Positions 21,524-32,310 of a stretch of DNA of 64,000 nucleotides are shown in pieces. Source of the stretch: Aspergillus flavus (lineage: Eukaryota > Ascomycota > Eurotiomycetes > Eurotiales > Aspergillaceae); NCBI RefSeq assembly GCF_009017415.1, contig NC_092409.1, positions 558,001 through 622,000 on the forward strand, in the 5' to 3' direction. The notes under the pieces are model-generated. The model was not told where the DNA came from. It made no database searches and saw nothing but the letters and a program-made list of their open reading frames with translations. How positions within the stretch are numbered: position 1 is the stretch's first letter; each line of letters starts with the position of its first letter. Position numbers and translations under genes: made by a program.

Positions 21524-23368
21524 CTAGATACTTAACAAAACTTCAGACACAAGAAGTAGCTTCTCTATAACCGACTCTCCAGGAAAGCCTCTCAATGCTC
21601 CCATTCCGACCCCCAGGAGAAATTGTTTAGGGCGCAGCTTTTGAAAGTGACGTGACAGAAATTGAGTAATAGCATCTGGCTCATTATTTCCTGTGAATCC
21701 TGAGATATACTCTGTGAAGGGACAAGCGGCGAGGTTGGATGTGGACTCTGCAGGTTCGCTGAAAAGCACGGCAATTCTCTTGTCCTGTGGGAACCAGGAA
21801 GATCGTAGCATTGCTTCAAATTTGGATTTGCAAGGGACCAATGAAGTCTCTAGAGACTCGTTTTGAAAGACTTCGTGGTAGCCGGCAGGATTGACGAGCA
21901 GAAAAATGGTTGATATGTCATTAAAGTTGTAAGCGCCATTTGACCCAAAGCGTAGCGTCACATCTAGAAGATGTACGTCCAGTAGTATAGCCTCTGGCTT
22001 TCCCTCTTTCCATGCGTCGCGGCGTCTTTTGTACGTGACATGTAATTCAATTACTACTGATGTCCTGTCTCGCACGATTTGAACGTCTCGGCTTGTAGGG
22101 TTGTAATCTGGAGACGCAATGCGGTCTATATCGTCGAATAGACTATATTAGTTAGTATACCTAGACCAAGGAGGTGAGATGATAGCATACTTACGATAGT
22201 GCGGAGTCTGAGATATTGAACTCTCGAGGAGACTGGCGGATTCTCTCCATGCATGGGTCATGTGTTAATGAGCGTATTGCCTCTCCTACGCTCACATCTA
22301 GACGGTTGGTCGGACCTAGATCATCGATATAGTCTAGCAAAAGGTCGCAATCTACCGCGCTACTATCACAATGCAATTTGATACCAGCATGTTTCAGGGA
22401 AGCAATAATAGATTGTGCGCTCTGGATCACGAACCTGTATACCGCACTTCGTTGAAGTTCGAGGCTAACGTTGATGGTTTGCTTGTCCCCTGAGCCGAGT
22501 ATCTCTTGAAGAATAGTGTCCGTATCACTGTAGTCACCACCGAATAGTAAGAATGCCTGCCGGGATAGCTGCCATTCATCGTCAAGGCTAGTTTCGCGCG
22601 GCCGCTCCACTGCTGGGGCGTCGTTGTTTTGTGGATATCTCAGAACCCTCCTTGTGAGCCCACGGAAGAAACGTTCGTATACGTTGGAGGTAAAAACCTC
22701 ACGGTCAAAAGAGAAACTAAAGGACAACTTTGATAAATGATCAGTTATCTGTGTCGCGATTGAATCTGTGTCACGGTGAACTATTAACGAAGCCGAATCA
22801 AGATTCATTTGGCGAAGGACCTTTCGGCTACTTGACCGTACAAGCAAGGCCTTTTGCTCAGCCCCAGTTTGACTTGAAATCTCAATATCAATATAAGGCC
22901 TTTTTTCTGAGGGTGTATCGAGCAAGGTACGAACCAGTTGCACGCAGTCAGAAGCAAGTTTAGAGCGTTCGTTTGGTGCTCCAGCAGCTTCTGGATATCA
23001 TCAATGCTCTTCCTGCCAAATACCAGTTTTATTTTGCTTTGGAAGCTCAGAGCCTCGTTTTGCTTCTGCTGTAGACTGTCCACCAGACCTTTCAGTTTCT
23101 TGAGTAGGACTTTACAGCAATTGATGGAATCGTCCAAATCCATCACTAGCTGATGATGCGCATCCCCGGTATCAGTACCCATCCATTCCTCTATCTTTGT
23201 CAACGCAAGACGCAAGGCGGATAATTGACTTGTTAGACTCAGGAAGGTAAGGTCTGCATCGTTCCAATCACTTTGTAAGTCGCGAATGGCAACTATCGTC
23301 TGGCTCACGATCTGAATAATGTTCGCCAGCGCACCAGCTGTTCCAATGATCGAGACAGGGTCCGCCAT
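21524..23368 (-). CDS. STAND-type N-terminal domain fused to degenerate G-alpha-like domain
   Basis: Three exons (23368-22935, 22872-22195, 22142-21524) give 576 aa with all phases matching. Residues 1-145 (MADPVSIIGTAGALANII..) match the helical N-terminal domain found on fungal STAND/NLR-like proteins. The first splice restores LLLTACNCQ. The rest aligns with heterotrimeric G-protein alpha subunits: FLLFGGDYSDTDTILQ (about 252-267) sits at the P-loop, the helical-domain run SAVYRFVIQSAQSI follows, then FDDIDRIASPDYNPT (about 373-387), DVTLRFG at switch II and VLFSEPAES near 496. Every nucleotide box is altered: GxGESGKST reads GGDYSDTDT, DVGGQR reads DVTLRF, NKxD reads SEPA and TCAT reads GALR. 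The open frame is intact, so this looks like a retained pseudo-GTPase. Signalling or incompatibility roles are inference. Confidence 0.78.
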
Positions 23369-23550
23369 TTTCGTGAAAAGGGATTGCCGTAAAGCAACCT
23401 GTATGACTGCGCGCTAGGTCAGGATACTTGGGGGGGGGGAATTAACAGAATGGCTGTGAGGCTGAGCTTCTAAAGCCTGTGCCCTAACACCGCCCGGTTC
23501 AGCCTTGTGCAGGGATTACAAAATTTCATTTCCCTGTCGAGCAGTTAATT

Positions 23551-23690
23551 TCCTTCTGCCATCTTCCTTTCTCTCTGTTTTCTCCCCGCCCCCTTTTTTT
23601 TCCTTTTTCCTTTTTCCTATTTTCTTTTTCTTTTCTTTTCCTTTGGTTTCCTTTCTTTTCTTGTTTTTTTCTTTGATTTCTTTCTGGGAG
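23551..23690 (+). repeat. Polypyrimidine tract
   Basis: About 140 bp is almost pure C/T on the plus strand with mirror-like runs (TTTTTCC, TTTTCTTTT). Such tracts can form triplex DNA. It also explains the spurious Lys-rich frames on the minus strand. Confidence 0.7.
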
Positions 23691-23861
23691 GCTGCAGACT
23701 CTCCTTTGGCAGAGCTCTGTGACCCCTGGTACCGGATATATAATCCGGCCCAAGCACGAAGTAATTTACACCAATGATCGTGTTTGTCAAGCAAAAGCTT
23801 TCACGAAACCCAAAAGAAATTAGCAACATCGGAACCCCCCACTGATATCCATCCTGAGTAC

Positions 23862-23937
23862 TGACTGCACTTAAGCCACATACCAGAAGGTTAATAGTTG
23901 GCTGGATGACCACCGGCGAATCCCTCCTATTGTATGT
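23862..23937 (+). pseudogene. 5S rRNA pseudogene, 5'-truncated, copy C
   Basis: Matches the 3' two-thirds of the intact 5S genes from CACTTAAGCCACA to TTGTATGT plus the T-run. Most differences are C-to-T or G-to-A (ACGCC to ATACC, GGGAGG to AGAAGG, TTAGTAG to TTAATAG, CTGTT to CTATT). This transition bias is expected of repeat-induced point mutation or deamination. Confidence 0.82.
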
Positions 23938-24205
23938 TTTTTTTGTATCTATTAGTTTGATTGAGCTTCTTGAAAAACCCTTTGGCAACTAGCTTTTTTA
24001 ACTTCTTCGTAGATTTGTGTCTTGCCACGGTCTCATAAGGAATTACTCAGGCTACTGGTCTTATAAGCGGACAATAGTTAATATCTCAGATACAGAGTTA
24101 TTAGTTATACAGCATAAATCCCAGAGTTACAACGAACTACATATAAAAACACTTTTCCTGCTGATCGACTGCACCCACTGTTGACTCTGGTCTCTCAACA
24201 ACCCT
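23938..24205. other. Short intergenic
   Basis: Nothing recognisable lies between the 5S relic and the secreted protein gene. Confidence 0.4.
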
Positions 24206-24833
24206 TCAAGTCACCCTGAAATAAAAGGTGAAGTCATAAAACCTAGTTCCCTGCCAATTCTTGAACTGACCGAAAGGCCCATGGTCTGTGTGAGCCTGCT
24301 CCGAAAGCTTCCTCTTGTCAACTTTGCCAGTCCACCTCCACGACTGACCTTTGGCTCTGAATTTCTTTGATAAATCATCAACTTGCCCGAAGGAAACCAG
24401 TGGGTCCGAAGATAGTTGTTTGAAAACTGCCTGCTTGGCTTTCTGATAAGCATCGTTATCCACTGCGACCCAATTTCCTTTCACTTTGCCACTGTAGAAG
24501 CCTTTCACGCCTTTCGTCGAGCGTGTTCGAATCTTTACCGCGCGGCTGCTAAGTTTGTCACCGCTCACATCTGGAGAGTCATCCCAGGGTTCGCTCTGGG
24601 AAACGTAGCCCTCGTCCTGGCAGGTGCAACTGATCGGATCCCAAGTTTCGCAGCTCGGGTCTGTCCAGTCACACTGTCCTTTCTCAGAAACTAAGAACAT
24701 GTTATAATACCATCTGTTCATTGGGGCCTATGGAATTACCTTCAACAGTCTCATCATCATCGGCTTGGAACATCGGCGACGCAACAACTAGGCCGACAAA
24801 GAGAACAAGCAAGGTAAGAAATGTGGTCTTCAT
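24206..24833 (-). CDS. Secreted protein with N-terminal cysteine cluster, unknown
   Basis: Two exons (24833-24740 and 24690-24206) give 192 aa. The donor GTAATT and acceptor CTTAG join as VEG-to-V in phase. Residues 1-19 form a hydrophobic signal peptide (MKTTFLTLLVLFVG..) with cleavage near ASP. A short acidic pro-like stretch follows, then four close cysteines at 38, 45, 53 and 55 (C-x6-C-x7-C-x-C) and an acidic linker with a possible dibasic-type site (SSRAVKIRTRS). The C-terminal domain of about 110 residues is basic, rich in Lys/Trp/Phe, and ends in alternating aromatics (FYDFTFYF) suggesting beta strands. I do not recognise a family. A secreted enzyme, effector or antimicrobial protein are all possible, and no catalytic residues are evident. 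Confidence 0.7.
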
Positions 24834-26846
24834 CCTTTCAACTGTGCACACCAGATAAATGATAGAGGAAGAGCGTCAGTTGTGTGGTCTGTACGCAACT
24901 GGTCGCAGTGTATATCAGGATAGATACATGATCCTTGTTTTATACCTTAGAGTATTCCGCCTCGGCAGTTCTACGATATGATTGAGGAAGTCTAGAACAA
25001 CACCTAAACTTGCGAGCCATCCAGGGTTGGGTTGACCTAGACCATCGTGAACCTCTCAGCTCATTTATTATAATAGCAAACTAGAACTAACCCCAATAAA
25101 ATGTCACAGAGAAGGGAGAGTTTGGTGCAATTCACATACAAGTCCACGGTACAGGACACACGTATATTTGACGTTTTTTGTTGGGCAGATATGCAATTCG
25201 ACTAGCCCCTTGACAATGTCATAAGACAAACTAAGACGATCCAAGAATACTGTTGGAAGGCGCTCTAGAACATCCTTCACGCCAGCAACTCTTTAATGCC
25301 AAGGACTTAGATGCTGTATTTAGCACCCGGCAGGCTGGTAAGGCCTCTTTGTTAACTCTAGTGGTGGACGTCAAGAAGGCTAAAAGGCCCAGAACCATAC
25401 CAGCGGTAGTTCGGGACGATCACAGCCACCGAAACTCAGTCTAAGGCTAGACCTTACAGGGGATATACTAACCCTCAATGATCAAATCCACAACCTTAAG
25501 ATTTTAGGAAGATTTACTCAATCTGTCTGGGCGTTTTTGAACCATGGTTGTGAACCCGTGGTCCGTGCGAACTGCATCATGAGACCCTACCGTACTTTAA
25601 TACCTGCTACAGCCCATAGTTGTATTCGCAAGTAACTCACATTGTACCATATTCTTCTATAAGGTTTAATGATTAAAGCTTCGTTCATGCTATCATAAGA
25701 TCATGGTTAGGGTTGTTTTCGGGTCGGGTTGCGGAAGTAGCGCCCGCTTTAATTTAGACTCGAATCCAAGAGGCTCGACCATGTTCTGCGCGGGGTCATG
25801 TGATAGAGAGATCTAGACTTCATAGATTCTGCATCGGTGGTCATTTGGTTCCTTCAAACTCGTTGATCTTTGTTGAGACGTCCTCGTCCTTGGCTTGTAA
25901 TCGCATGTTCCACGGGGCACTGGCTGCAGAAATGCTGCACGAGTAAGAGATCGCGGCTCCGAATAAAAGTAAACTGTTTCCAAAGGTTCTTCAGAAGGCC
26001 TCTTGAGAAGATACGTCACTAATGGGAAACGTCAGATATAGAGATAAGTGCACCAGCGTTTTTGACTGCCTGAAACTTTTGCATGAAGTCAGTACTCGCT
26101 TCACATTTGACGGCCATTTCTGGTGTTTGCCTAAGAGTACTTCTCATCTATGCCCGCATCAATAATGGGCGATCGGTGGGAGCGAGGATATCCGAGGAAA
26201 GAGAGACTAGAATATGGAACATACTAGCTGGGTGGTTAGGATAGACCCAATTGTCAATTGACTAGGAAAGCATCTATAAATATCTGAAACTTGCGCAGGT
26301 AAGGCCACCACTTGAACGGCGACTCCTTCTGGGCTGCATCTAGATATATTGGTTGAATAAACTTCTTATAGAGAGACCTATTGTGCAATATTCTTAGAAG
26401 CCGGTCAATATTGTCCGTTTCTAAGTTATACAGTGACAAAAGGCCCCCATAACTTTAAGGGAAAATTATAAGGATTATTAAGAGAGACAGAAATGATTTC
26501 ATTGTTGAACCCAAGAATATCACTGACGCCTGACGCTGATCTGTGATCTTTGGCCCACTCCCATGGGTAGACATCGAACTCAAGGATCTAGAAAAGGAAA
26601 GAAAGGGCGTGTGGAAGGTGGTGCAGCAATTGTGGAAGTACTTTTAATATTACAAACGCTGTGGGGTTAGTGTTGCGTGTCGAAGCGATCTTCACGTACT
26701 ATTTAATGCAACCAAATGTAACCCCGCCTGATCCCTGCAACGATGTGTAATCAAAAAAAATTGATTGACAATCAAATAAAAATAAATGCGACCCAACTTG
26801 ATTGCCAAATTTCCAAGTTCTCTATAAAACAAATTATCATCTAGCC
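24834..26846. other. 2-kb gene-free stretch
   Basis: Frames at 25253-25444 (+) and 26254-26439 (-) look protein-like for about 60 codons but have no motif, no splice partners and no promoter logic. They may be unrecognised relics. The remainder is AT-rich. Confidence 0.45.
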
Positions 26847-28166
26847 ATGGGATCCATTGTTGATGAGCCATACCGGCCCACACCTGCCGATATCACGATT
26901 AACAACCACAAACCGGGGGACCCGTCGAAGATCCTGCTCAAAAACGTTTGTATTCTGGATTCAACCGGGCGGGCCCCCTACCATGGAAATGTCTTAATCG
27001 AAGGAGAACGTATCGCCGCCGTGGGCGATGTCAGCGACTCAGCCGCCCGCGACGCATTGGTGATCGAGGGCGAAGGCAAGAAAACACTAATGTCTGGCCT
27101 GATGGACGCCCACACCCATCTCAGCTTTAATGACTCGCCTACTCTCGACGGCCTTACAAGTGCGCCACTTGAAGAACATGTCCTATCGACTGCTCAGTCG
27201 GCCAAAACCTACCTCGACTGCGGCTATACCATGTGTTTCGGGGCAGCCTCAGCTCAACCTCGGCTCGATATCGCGATCAAGGGTGCCATCAAATCCGGTA
27301 TGATTCCAGGTCCACGTACTCTGGCGAATGCACCTGAGATTACAACCACCGGGGGAGCAATTGTGCCTGGTATCTCGCGCAATGCAGACGGGCCACATGA
27401 GATGCGAAAGCAGGTTCGGGAGTTCATTATGCTCGGGGCGGATAATATTAAATTGAGCATGAGTGGGGATGACATCCACCCAACAATGCCCAGCACGGAA
27501 ACATATTTCACTCTGGAAGAGACGGTAGCCGCAGTAGATGAGGCGCATAACCGGGGGAAACGTGTCTGTGCACACGCCAGAAGTGCTCAATCCGTCAAAT
27601 TTGCCCTCCAAGCTGGGGTGGACGTTATTTATCACGCTAGCTTCATCGATCAAGAGGGAATGGACATGCTAGAGCAAAAGAAGGATCATGTTTGGGTCGC
27701 TCCAGCTCTGAACTTCTTCTATACAACATGCACCGGCGAAGCAACTCTATGGGGCTTGACCGCCGAGGATGCAGCGAAAAAAGGCCTTACGTACGAGGTG
27801 GACACAGCCTGCAAGGCGATGCAAGAGATGCGCAAAAGGGGAATTCGTGTCATGCCCGGTGGTGACTATGGTTTTGCCTGGGCGCCCCACGGGACGTATG
27901 CCAGAGATCTGAAGCATCTTGTGGACTTGTTTGGCTACACCCCGATGGAGAGTATTATTGCTGCAACTGCTTGGGGAGGAGAGATGATGGGATACCCAGA
28001 CGATTTGGGCAAGGTAGCACCGGGATACTATGCGGATATGATTCTGGTGGATGGAGACCCTCTGTCTGATCTGGAGATTTTGCAGAAACAGGAGAGATTG
28101 CATGCAATTATTATCAATGGTCATATCCATAAGCATGTTGTACCCTCGCAAGCTGTTTATGCTTAG
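26847..28166 (+). CDS. Metal-dependent amidohydrolase
   Basis: A single-exon 439-aa protein. The ATG at 26847 is chosen because the upstream in-frame extension has no ATG. It shows the amidohydrolase TIM-barrel ligand set: DAHTHL (His89 and His91), NIKLSMSG (carboxylated Lys near 200), CAHAR and IYHASF (two later His) and PGGDYGF (barrel Asp), flanked by the N- and C-terminal beta-sandwich segments ILLKNVCILD and GYYADMILVDGDPL. The arrangement is that of the binuclear imidazolonepropionase-/Xaa-Pro-dipeptidase-/ochratoxinase-like branch, which hydrolyses amide or lactone bonds. The true substrate is not readable. No signal peptide is visible. Together with the downstream Rieske protein, MFS transporter and regulator it could form a catabolic or detoxification group. 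No introns or lesions are seen. Confidence 0.9.
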   Translation: MGSIVDEPYRPTPADITINNHKPGDPSKILLKNVCILDSTGRAPYHGNVLIEGERIAAVGDVSDSAARDALVIEGEGKKTLMSGLMDAHTHLSFNDSPTLDGLTSAPLEEHVLSTAQSAKTYLDCGYTMCFGAASAQPRLDIAIKGAIKSGMIPGPRTLANAPEITTTGGAIVPGISRNADGPHEMRKQVREFIMLGADNIKLSMSGDDIHPTMPSTETYFTLEETVAAVDEAHNRGKRVCAHARSAQSVKFALQAGVDVIYHASFIDQEGMDMLEQKKDHVWVAPALNFFYTTCTGEATLWGLTAEDAAKKGLTYEVDTACKAMQEMRKRGIRVMPGGDYGFAWAPHGTYARDLKHLVDLFGYTPMESIIAATAWGGEMMGYPDDLGKVAPGYYADMILVDGDPLSDLEILQKQERLHAIIINGHIHKHVVPSQAVYA

Positions 28167-29092
28167 GAGAACCACACAGCAGTGACTCGATATTGGCTAC
28201 CATACTTAAATCGGCATTTCTACAAGTAATTATATCCCAAAAGTGAAAATTATATTAAGGAGCAGGAAAGATAAAGCTATGCACTGCAGGCAGCATCTAG
28301 TCCTATGATTCACTCAAATACGTCTCTATAGCTGAAACTCCCATGGAAAGCGGCAGTTCTTTAGCGAATACCGCAGCTGTGGTCCTAGTATAGCTCTGTT
28401 ACAACTTATTCTTGTAACAATCAGTATAATTATATTTAATGCCCACTCTACCAAAATGCCAATGACATCAAGGGTCGCGCCTTGAACACTTTATCCACCA
28501 ACATTATATATTCCTTGGATGATAATACAGGGGAAAGTGTCCTAAATAAAGGTAATATTAGGACTATATTCCGAACAAGAATGCGGCATATAATTCTGGC
28601 TATTATCCTTGATCATTCTATTTCAAAACACAGTATGTCATGTTTCTGTCTCACTTTCTCCCGAAACTTTGGGGACATTCCATCTGTATAAAAATACTGG
28701 TCATAAAAACCCTGCATGCACATGGTGCATAAAAATGTTTCACAGCTGTTTAATGTTCATTTAACTAGAAGGTCTCTTGTGCATGCGATGTCTAGATACC
28801 TGGAGTTTATCTTATGACATGCTCTGGTGGATTCTATTTTTAGTCTTATTTATCTATGATCTCTGTGATGAATAAATGGTTGGAACTGCTCGCTAATCCA
28901 GGCTGTCCTCTTTTTTAAACCGAGGCAATAGCAGCAGATATGAGCCGGTTAAAATTATAGCCCCGATAATGCCGTGCCTAAAAGCTTATCAGCCATGGCA
29001 TTTCGCGATGGTGCGCGACCTTATGCAGGGCATAATATGTCACGTGCACACTTATCTTTTCCGATAACAATCTGCCAGGCTTGCGCTTCCCG
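28167..29092. other. Intergenic, no gene seen
   Basis: AT-rich 0.9 kb. A frame at 28482-28691 has no motif. The right end is the promoter of the Rieske gene. Confidence 0.45.
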
Positions 29093-29665
29093 ATGTCGCT
29101 AACACAACCTGTTATTAGACCCGCAATGAATCCTTTTGTTCAACGGTCTCAGGCAGCCTGGCACCGGGTAGGCCTTGTTTCTGAATTTCCCGACCTCCAG
29201 TTGGACAATGACTGCTCTCCGATTGCCCCAAGTTGCAAAGCATTCAACATCCCCAAGACAAACATCGGCCCTCCGGTTGAAGCAGACATTGACCTACCAG
29301 GGGACTTGAAGGAGCAAGTACTTATTTTCAAATATAAAGGCAAGATTCATGCCATTGACCATGTAAGTGAGTCAGAGACATGATTCTTAGCTCTAACTGA
29401 CCCTTTCCAGCAATGTCCTCATTCGTCATTCCCACTTTCACAAGGCAGCCTCTTTGACATTGAAGACTTTGGCATCACCCTCAGTGCAGGACTGACATGT
29501 CCCAAACACGGCTGGTCCTTTGATATCTTCTCTGGACAAGCAGACCGTGGCAACTACAAGCTGAAGCTGTGGGAAGTGCAACTTCGTGACCCCCAAGCTA
29601 AGGATGAGTCTGCAGACAGCACCGATCAGGAGGTCTGGGTGAGGCGGAAGCAGCGAATCGGCTAA
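29093..29665 (+). CDS. Rieske [2Fe-2S] domain protein
   Basis: Two exons (29093-29362 and 29411-29665) join across a 48-bp intron to give 174 aa. The Rieske iron-sulfur ligands are complete: CPH at the start of exon 2 and CPKHGW about 25 residues later (C-x-H ... C-x2-H). Nucleotides 29300-29360 encode a preceding beta hairpin (VLIFKYKGKIHAIDH) typical of soluble Rieske ferredoxin-like domains. No oxygenase catalytic domain follows, so it is a small ferredoxin-like protein that could pass electrons to a separate oxygenase, or a scaffold. The start ATG gives a roughly 80-residue N-terminal extension of unknown role. It lies between an amidohydrolase and an MFS transporter. Confidence 0.87.
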
Positions 29666-30338
29666 AACGACGACTTTATTCGCTTTCGTGACTTTCCATG
29701 TTCAACAACTGCGAAAAAGCAGTTTCACTCCCAAAGCGGATCGACCTTGAGCTGGAGAGAATATTCCACTTTCCGTATTTCTCCTGGTCCAGCGCGAGTC
29801 TGATAATCAGCTCCCTTATTGGCCCCCAGATAAGGGGTCTGGAGAAAGGCGTTGAAGAGGAATGTCAACTGGAACGTGCATATGTACGGTGATGGGTGAC
29901 TATCGGTATGGTGAATTTCTCGGAATCCACAATCTCGTTCGGGCCACTCTAGGTAGTTACGCTTGAAAGGAACGGGCCGAGGATTATTTCCACTAGTCTG
30001 ACGGCAATATTGGTCTCGGCGGCGGATTCTTCGACATCAGCCGTTATAGGTTTTGGCGAGGGAACTGTAATACTAGCACACAGCTCGCGCAATGCAAGGG
30101 CCCTCCACAGAACGACTCCTACAAATGATGTACAGAAGCTAGGAATGAAGGGCTCTCTGGTTAAAAGTAATTATGGATTTTGTTAATTTCGTTATCTCCA
30201 GTTTTCATTTAATACTCCTCCTAAGCCCTGATCTAGTCTATGATATATGAAAAAGACCAGTATAATTCATACTAAAGATCTAAATTAAAGTATTTATATT
30301 ATGACCTTGCAACAGTTGTGTATACCCAGACGCAAAAA
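29666..30338. other. Convergent intergenic
   Basis: 673 bp between the 3' ends of the Rieske and MFS genes. No gene is supported. Confidence 0.45.
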
Positions 30339-31839
30339 CTATACCTTCATCCACAGCTTTCCTTTGGCCAAATGCATCCTGGCAATAATGTAGAAAATGG
30401 TCCCCATTACCAACATTGTCCCCGTAAAGACCTGCAGTTTCCAGTAACTCCCCCCTGCAGCCGAGATGAGAGCGCCTCCAATAGGGCTACCTGTCAATGC
30501 GGCCACGGACATGCAAGCATACATCGTACCCGATCGGGTTCCAATCTCCCGTATATCGGAAATCTGGGCCACCAGAGCCGGGCTGATCGCTGTGTAGGTG
30601 CCAGAGCTTAGACCGAAGAGAGCAGCAAATGCAATTGCCGTCGCTTGATCTTGTCCAGGGAGCCACAGAGCCAAAACGAAAATACTGGACAAACATGCAG
30701 CACAAAGAGAGACATTATAGTTGCCTAGCTTGTCCGCTGCATATCCGGGAAGAATGCGGCCGATACCACTATCATTGCCTGGTTAGCCGGTTTCTTATCC
30801 ATGGGGCTGATAGAAATGCTGAGTGATATGTACATACCTCGCTGCATTGAAAATCGGTACTAAATACCCGGCAAGTTCAACTGACATTCCCCTATATTTG
30901 CCGTAGGTCACCATGAATGTGATTGGGATGAACATGCCCATCGAATAGAAGAAACTGGCAAGTGCTGTTAAAAGAAATGGAAGATCCTTGAAAGGCCGGA
31001 TAAATGCCATTATACCAATGTTTTTTGGTTGCGAAGGTAGCCTTGGCCTCACGGTGAGATTTGTGACGATTAATAGCGCCAACATTAGAAACGCACATGT
31101 TCGCATGGTCCACGCGAAACCTATCTGAGGCATCAAGCGATCTACTAGGATAGGTAGAACCACTCCACCGAGGCTCGATCCGCTGGCAACTATACCCATG
31201 ACCAGGGCACGCTTCTTCATGAACCATGTTGTGACACAGGTGAAGCAAGGATACATGACCATGCCCGCGCCAATGGGACTGCAAATAGCTTGGGCAAGGA
31301 TAAACTGGTAGTACTGGGATGAAATGGACGTCATCATGAGACCGAATACATGCAGGAAGGCCCCTATCAAGAGGAGGTAACGCGGCCCAAAATTGTCATA
31401 CAGCCTTCCAACCACAGGTCCCTACATTTGGGAGTGTTAGTGTCATCTGAGAAGTCTAAGGATTCGGTGTTTAATCTTATCCGTTAGCCTCTCACTCACA
31501 GTAATAAAAATCATGAACATCGATGTTGCAGGGATCCACGACACTATACTTGGGGATTTTGACTGTAACTGATGAGTCTCATAATAGGCTTGAAACACGC
31601 CGACACCTGTGAGATGAAGGGTTAATCTTTTCTCTCTCCCCCGGGGACTTGCTTTGGTTCATACAATTCGTCCAGCCGAAACTAATAAGAAGGCCGAAGA
31701 AGGCCCCCAAAACCACTAGCCAAGCCCGTAAGCCCCCGTCAGGAAATTCCTGAGGTTCGTTTACTTTAGCTGATTCAAAGGTCGGTCGTTTCTCTCCCGC
31801 ATTCTGACTTGCACCGGTTGAGTGATGTGTGTCGTCCAT
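30339..31839 (-). CDS. MFS monocarboxylate-type transporter
   Basis: Four exons (31839-31665, 31606-31500, 31421-30838, 30768-30339) give 431 aa, all in phase. An N-terminal soluble stretch ends in FPDGGLRAW, the diagnostic [D/E]G(G/S)xxAW of the fungal monocarboxylate transporter (SLC16-like) family at the start of TM1. The loop motif GRLYDNFGPR lies between TM2 and TM3. Twelve hydrophobic segments can be traced, including a central loop (RPRLPSQPKN). Proton-linked uptake of a monocarboxylate, or riboflavin-like transport, are the known roles; the substrate is unknown. It is transcribed divergently from a Zn2Cys6 regulator with about 470 bp between starts, suggesting local control. The C-terminus is short. 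No lesion is visible. Confidence 0.88.
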
Positions 31840-32031
31840 CCTCGCAGTTGGCGAACACTAAGAGAGGGAATAGACAAAGTAACTCTTTCAAAGTGAGCTC
31901 AGAAGTAGCACTGGGGTTCACCAAAAAGGAAATAGGTTACAACAGTTCAATGGAAATTCAAGCTTGTAAAACGAGGTGTTAATTGAAGCTTCTCAAGTCT
32001 AGTGATCGAGGAAAGACTGGGTTAGATTGGC

Positions 32032-32041
32032 ACTTTTATAT
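32032..32041 (-). promoter_or_regulatory. TATA box toward MFS transporter
   Basis: On the minus strand this reads TATATAAAAG, about 195 bp upstream of the transporter ATG. Confidence 0.42.
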
Positions 32042-32170
32042 ACACAGAGAAACAAAACAGTCTACGACACATCCGTATAACTTGGTGTGCCAAAGCCGAT
32101 TCCATTGACTCATGATTTAGCTGTTTATGCCTCTAAGCAAAGCGGCTGGTAGGGCGTGAGGACGGGGTGG

Positions 32171-32190
32171 AGCCCCGCGGAGCCCCGCGG
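32171..32190. promoter_or_regulatory. Tandem decamer with two CCGCGG sites
   Basis: AGCCCCGCGG is repeated exactly twice, placing two CCGCGG palindromes 10 bp (one helical turn) apart in the divergent promoter, 120 bp before the Zn2Cys6 regulator start. CGG/CCG half-sites are the usual targets of Zn2Cys6 dimers, so autoregulation plus transporter control is a reasonable inference. Confidence 0.5.
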
Positions 32191-32310
32191 AGGTCCGAGT
32201 GGGCCAATCACGGCGCAAGACAACAAGACAGTGAGACCGTGGAGACTTCAAGCCAATCTTACATCGTACAACAGAGCTTGGAACTGGACACTCAAAACCC
32301 CCTGAACGTG

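Noticed and set aside
23516..23988. Lys-rich minus-strand proteins over the polypyrimidine tract
   Set aside because: Translation of a purine-rich low-complexity strand; no genuine protein features. The part over the 5S relic is likewise spurious.
24206..24833. Assigning the secreted protein as a killer toxin or ribonuclease
   Set aside because: No catalytic residues or family signature support it; the role is left unknown.
25253..25444. 63-codon frame considered as a transposon relic
   Set aside because: No recognisable transposase, integrase or reverse-transcriptase motif and no terminal repeats nearby.
27249..27653. A 134-codon antisense frame over the amidohydrolase gene
   Set aside because: It mirrors a long GC-richer coding exon; the sense strand has the metal-ligand motifs and the antisense product has none.
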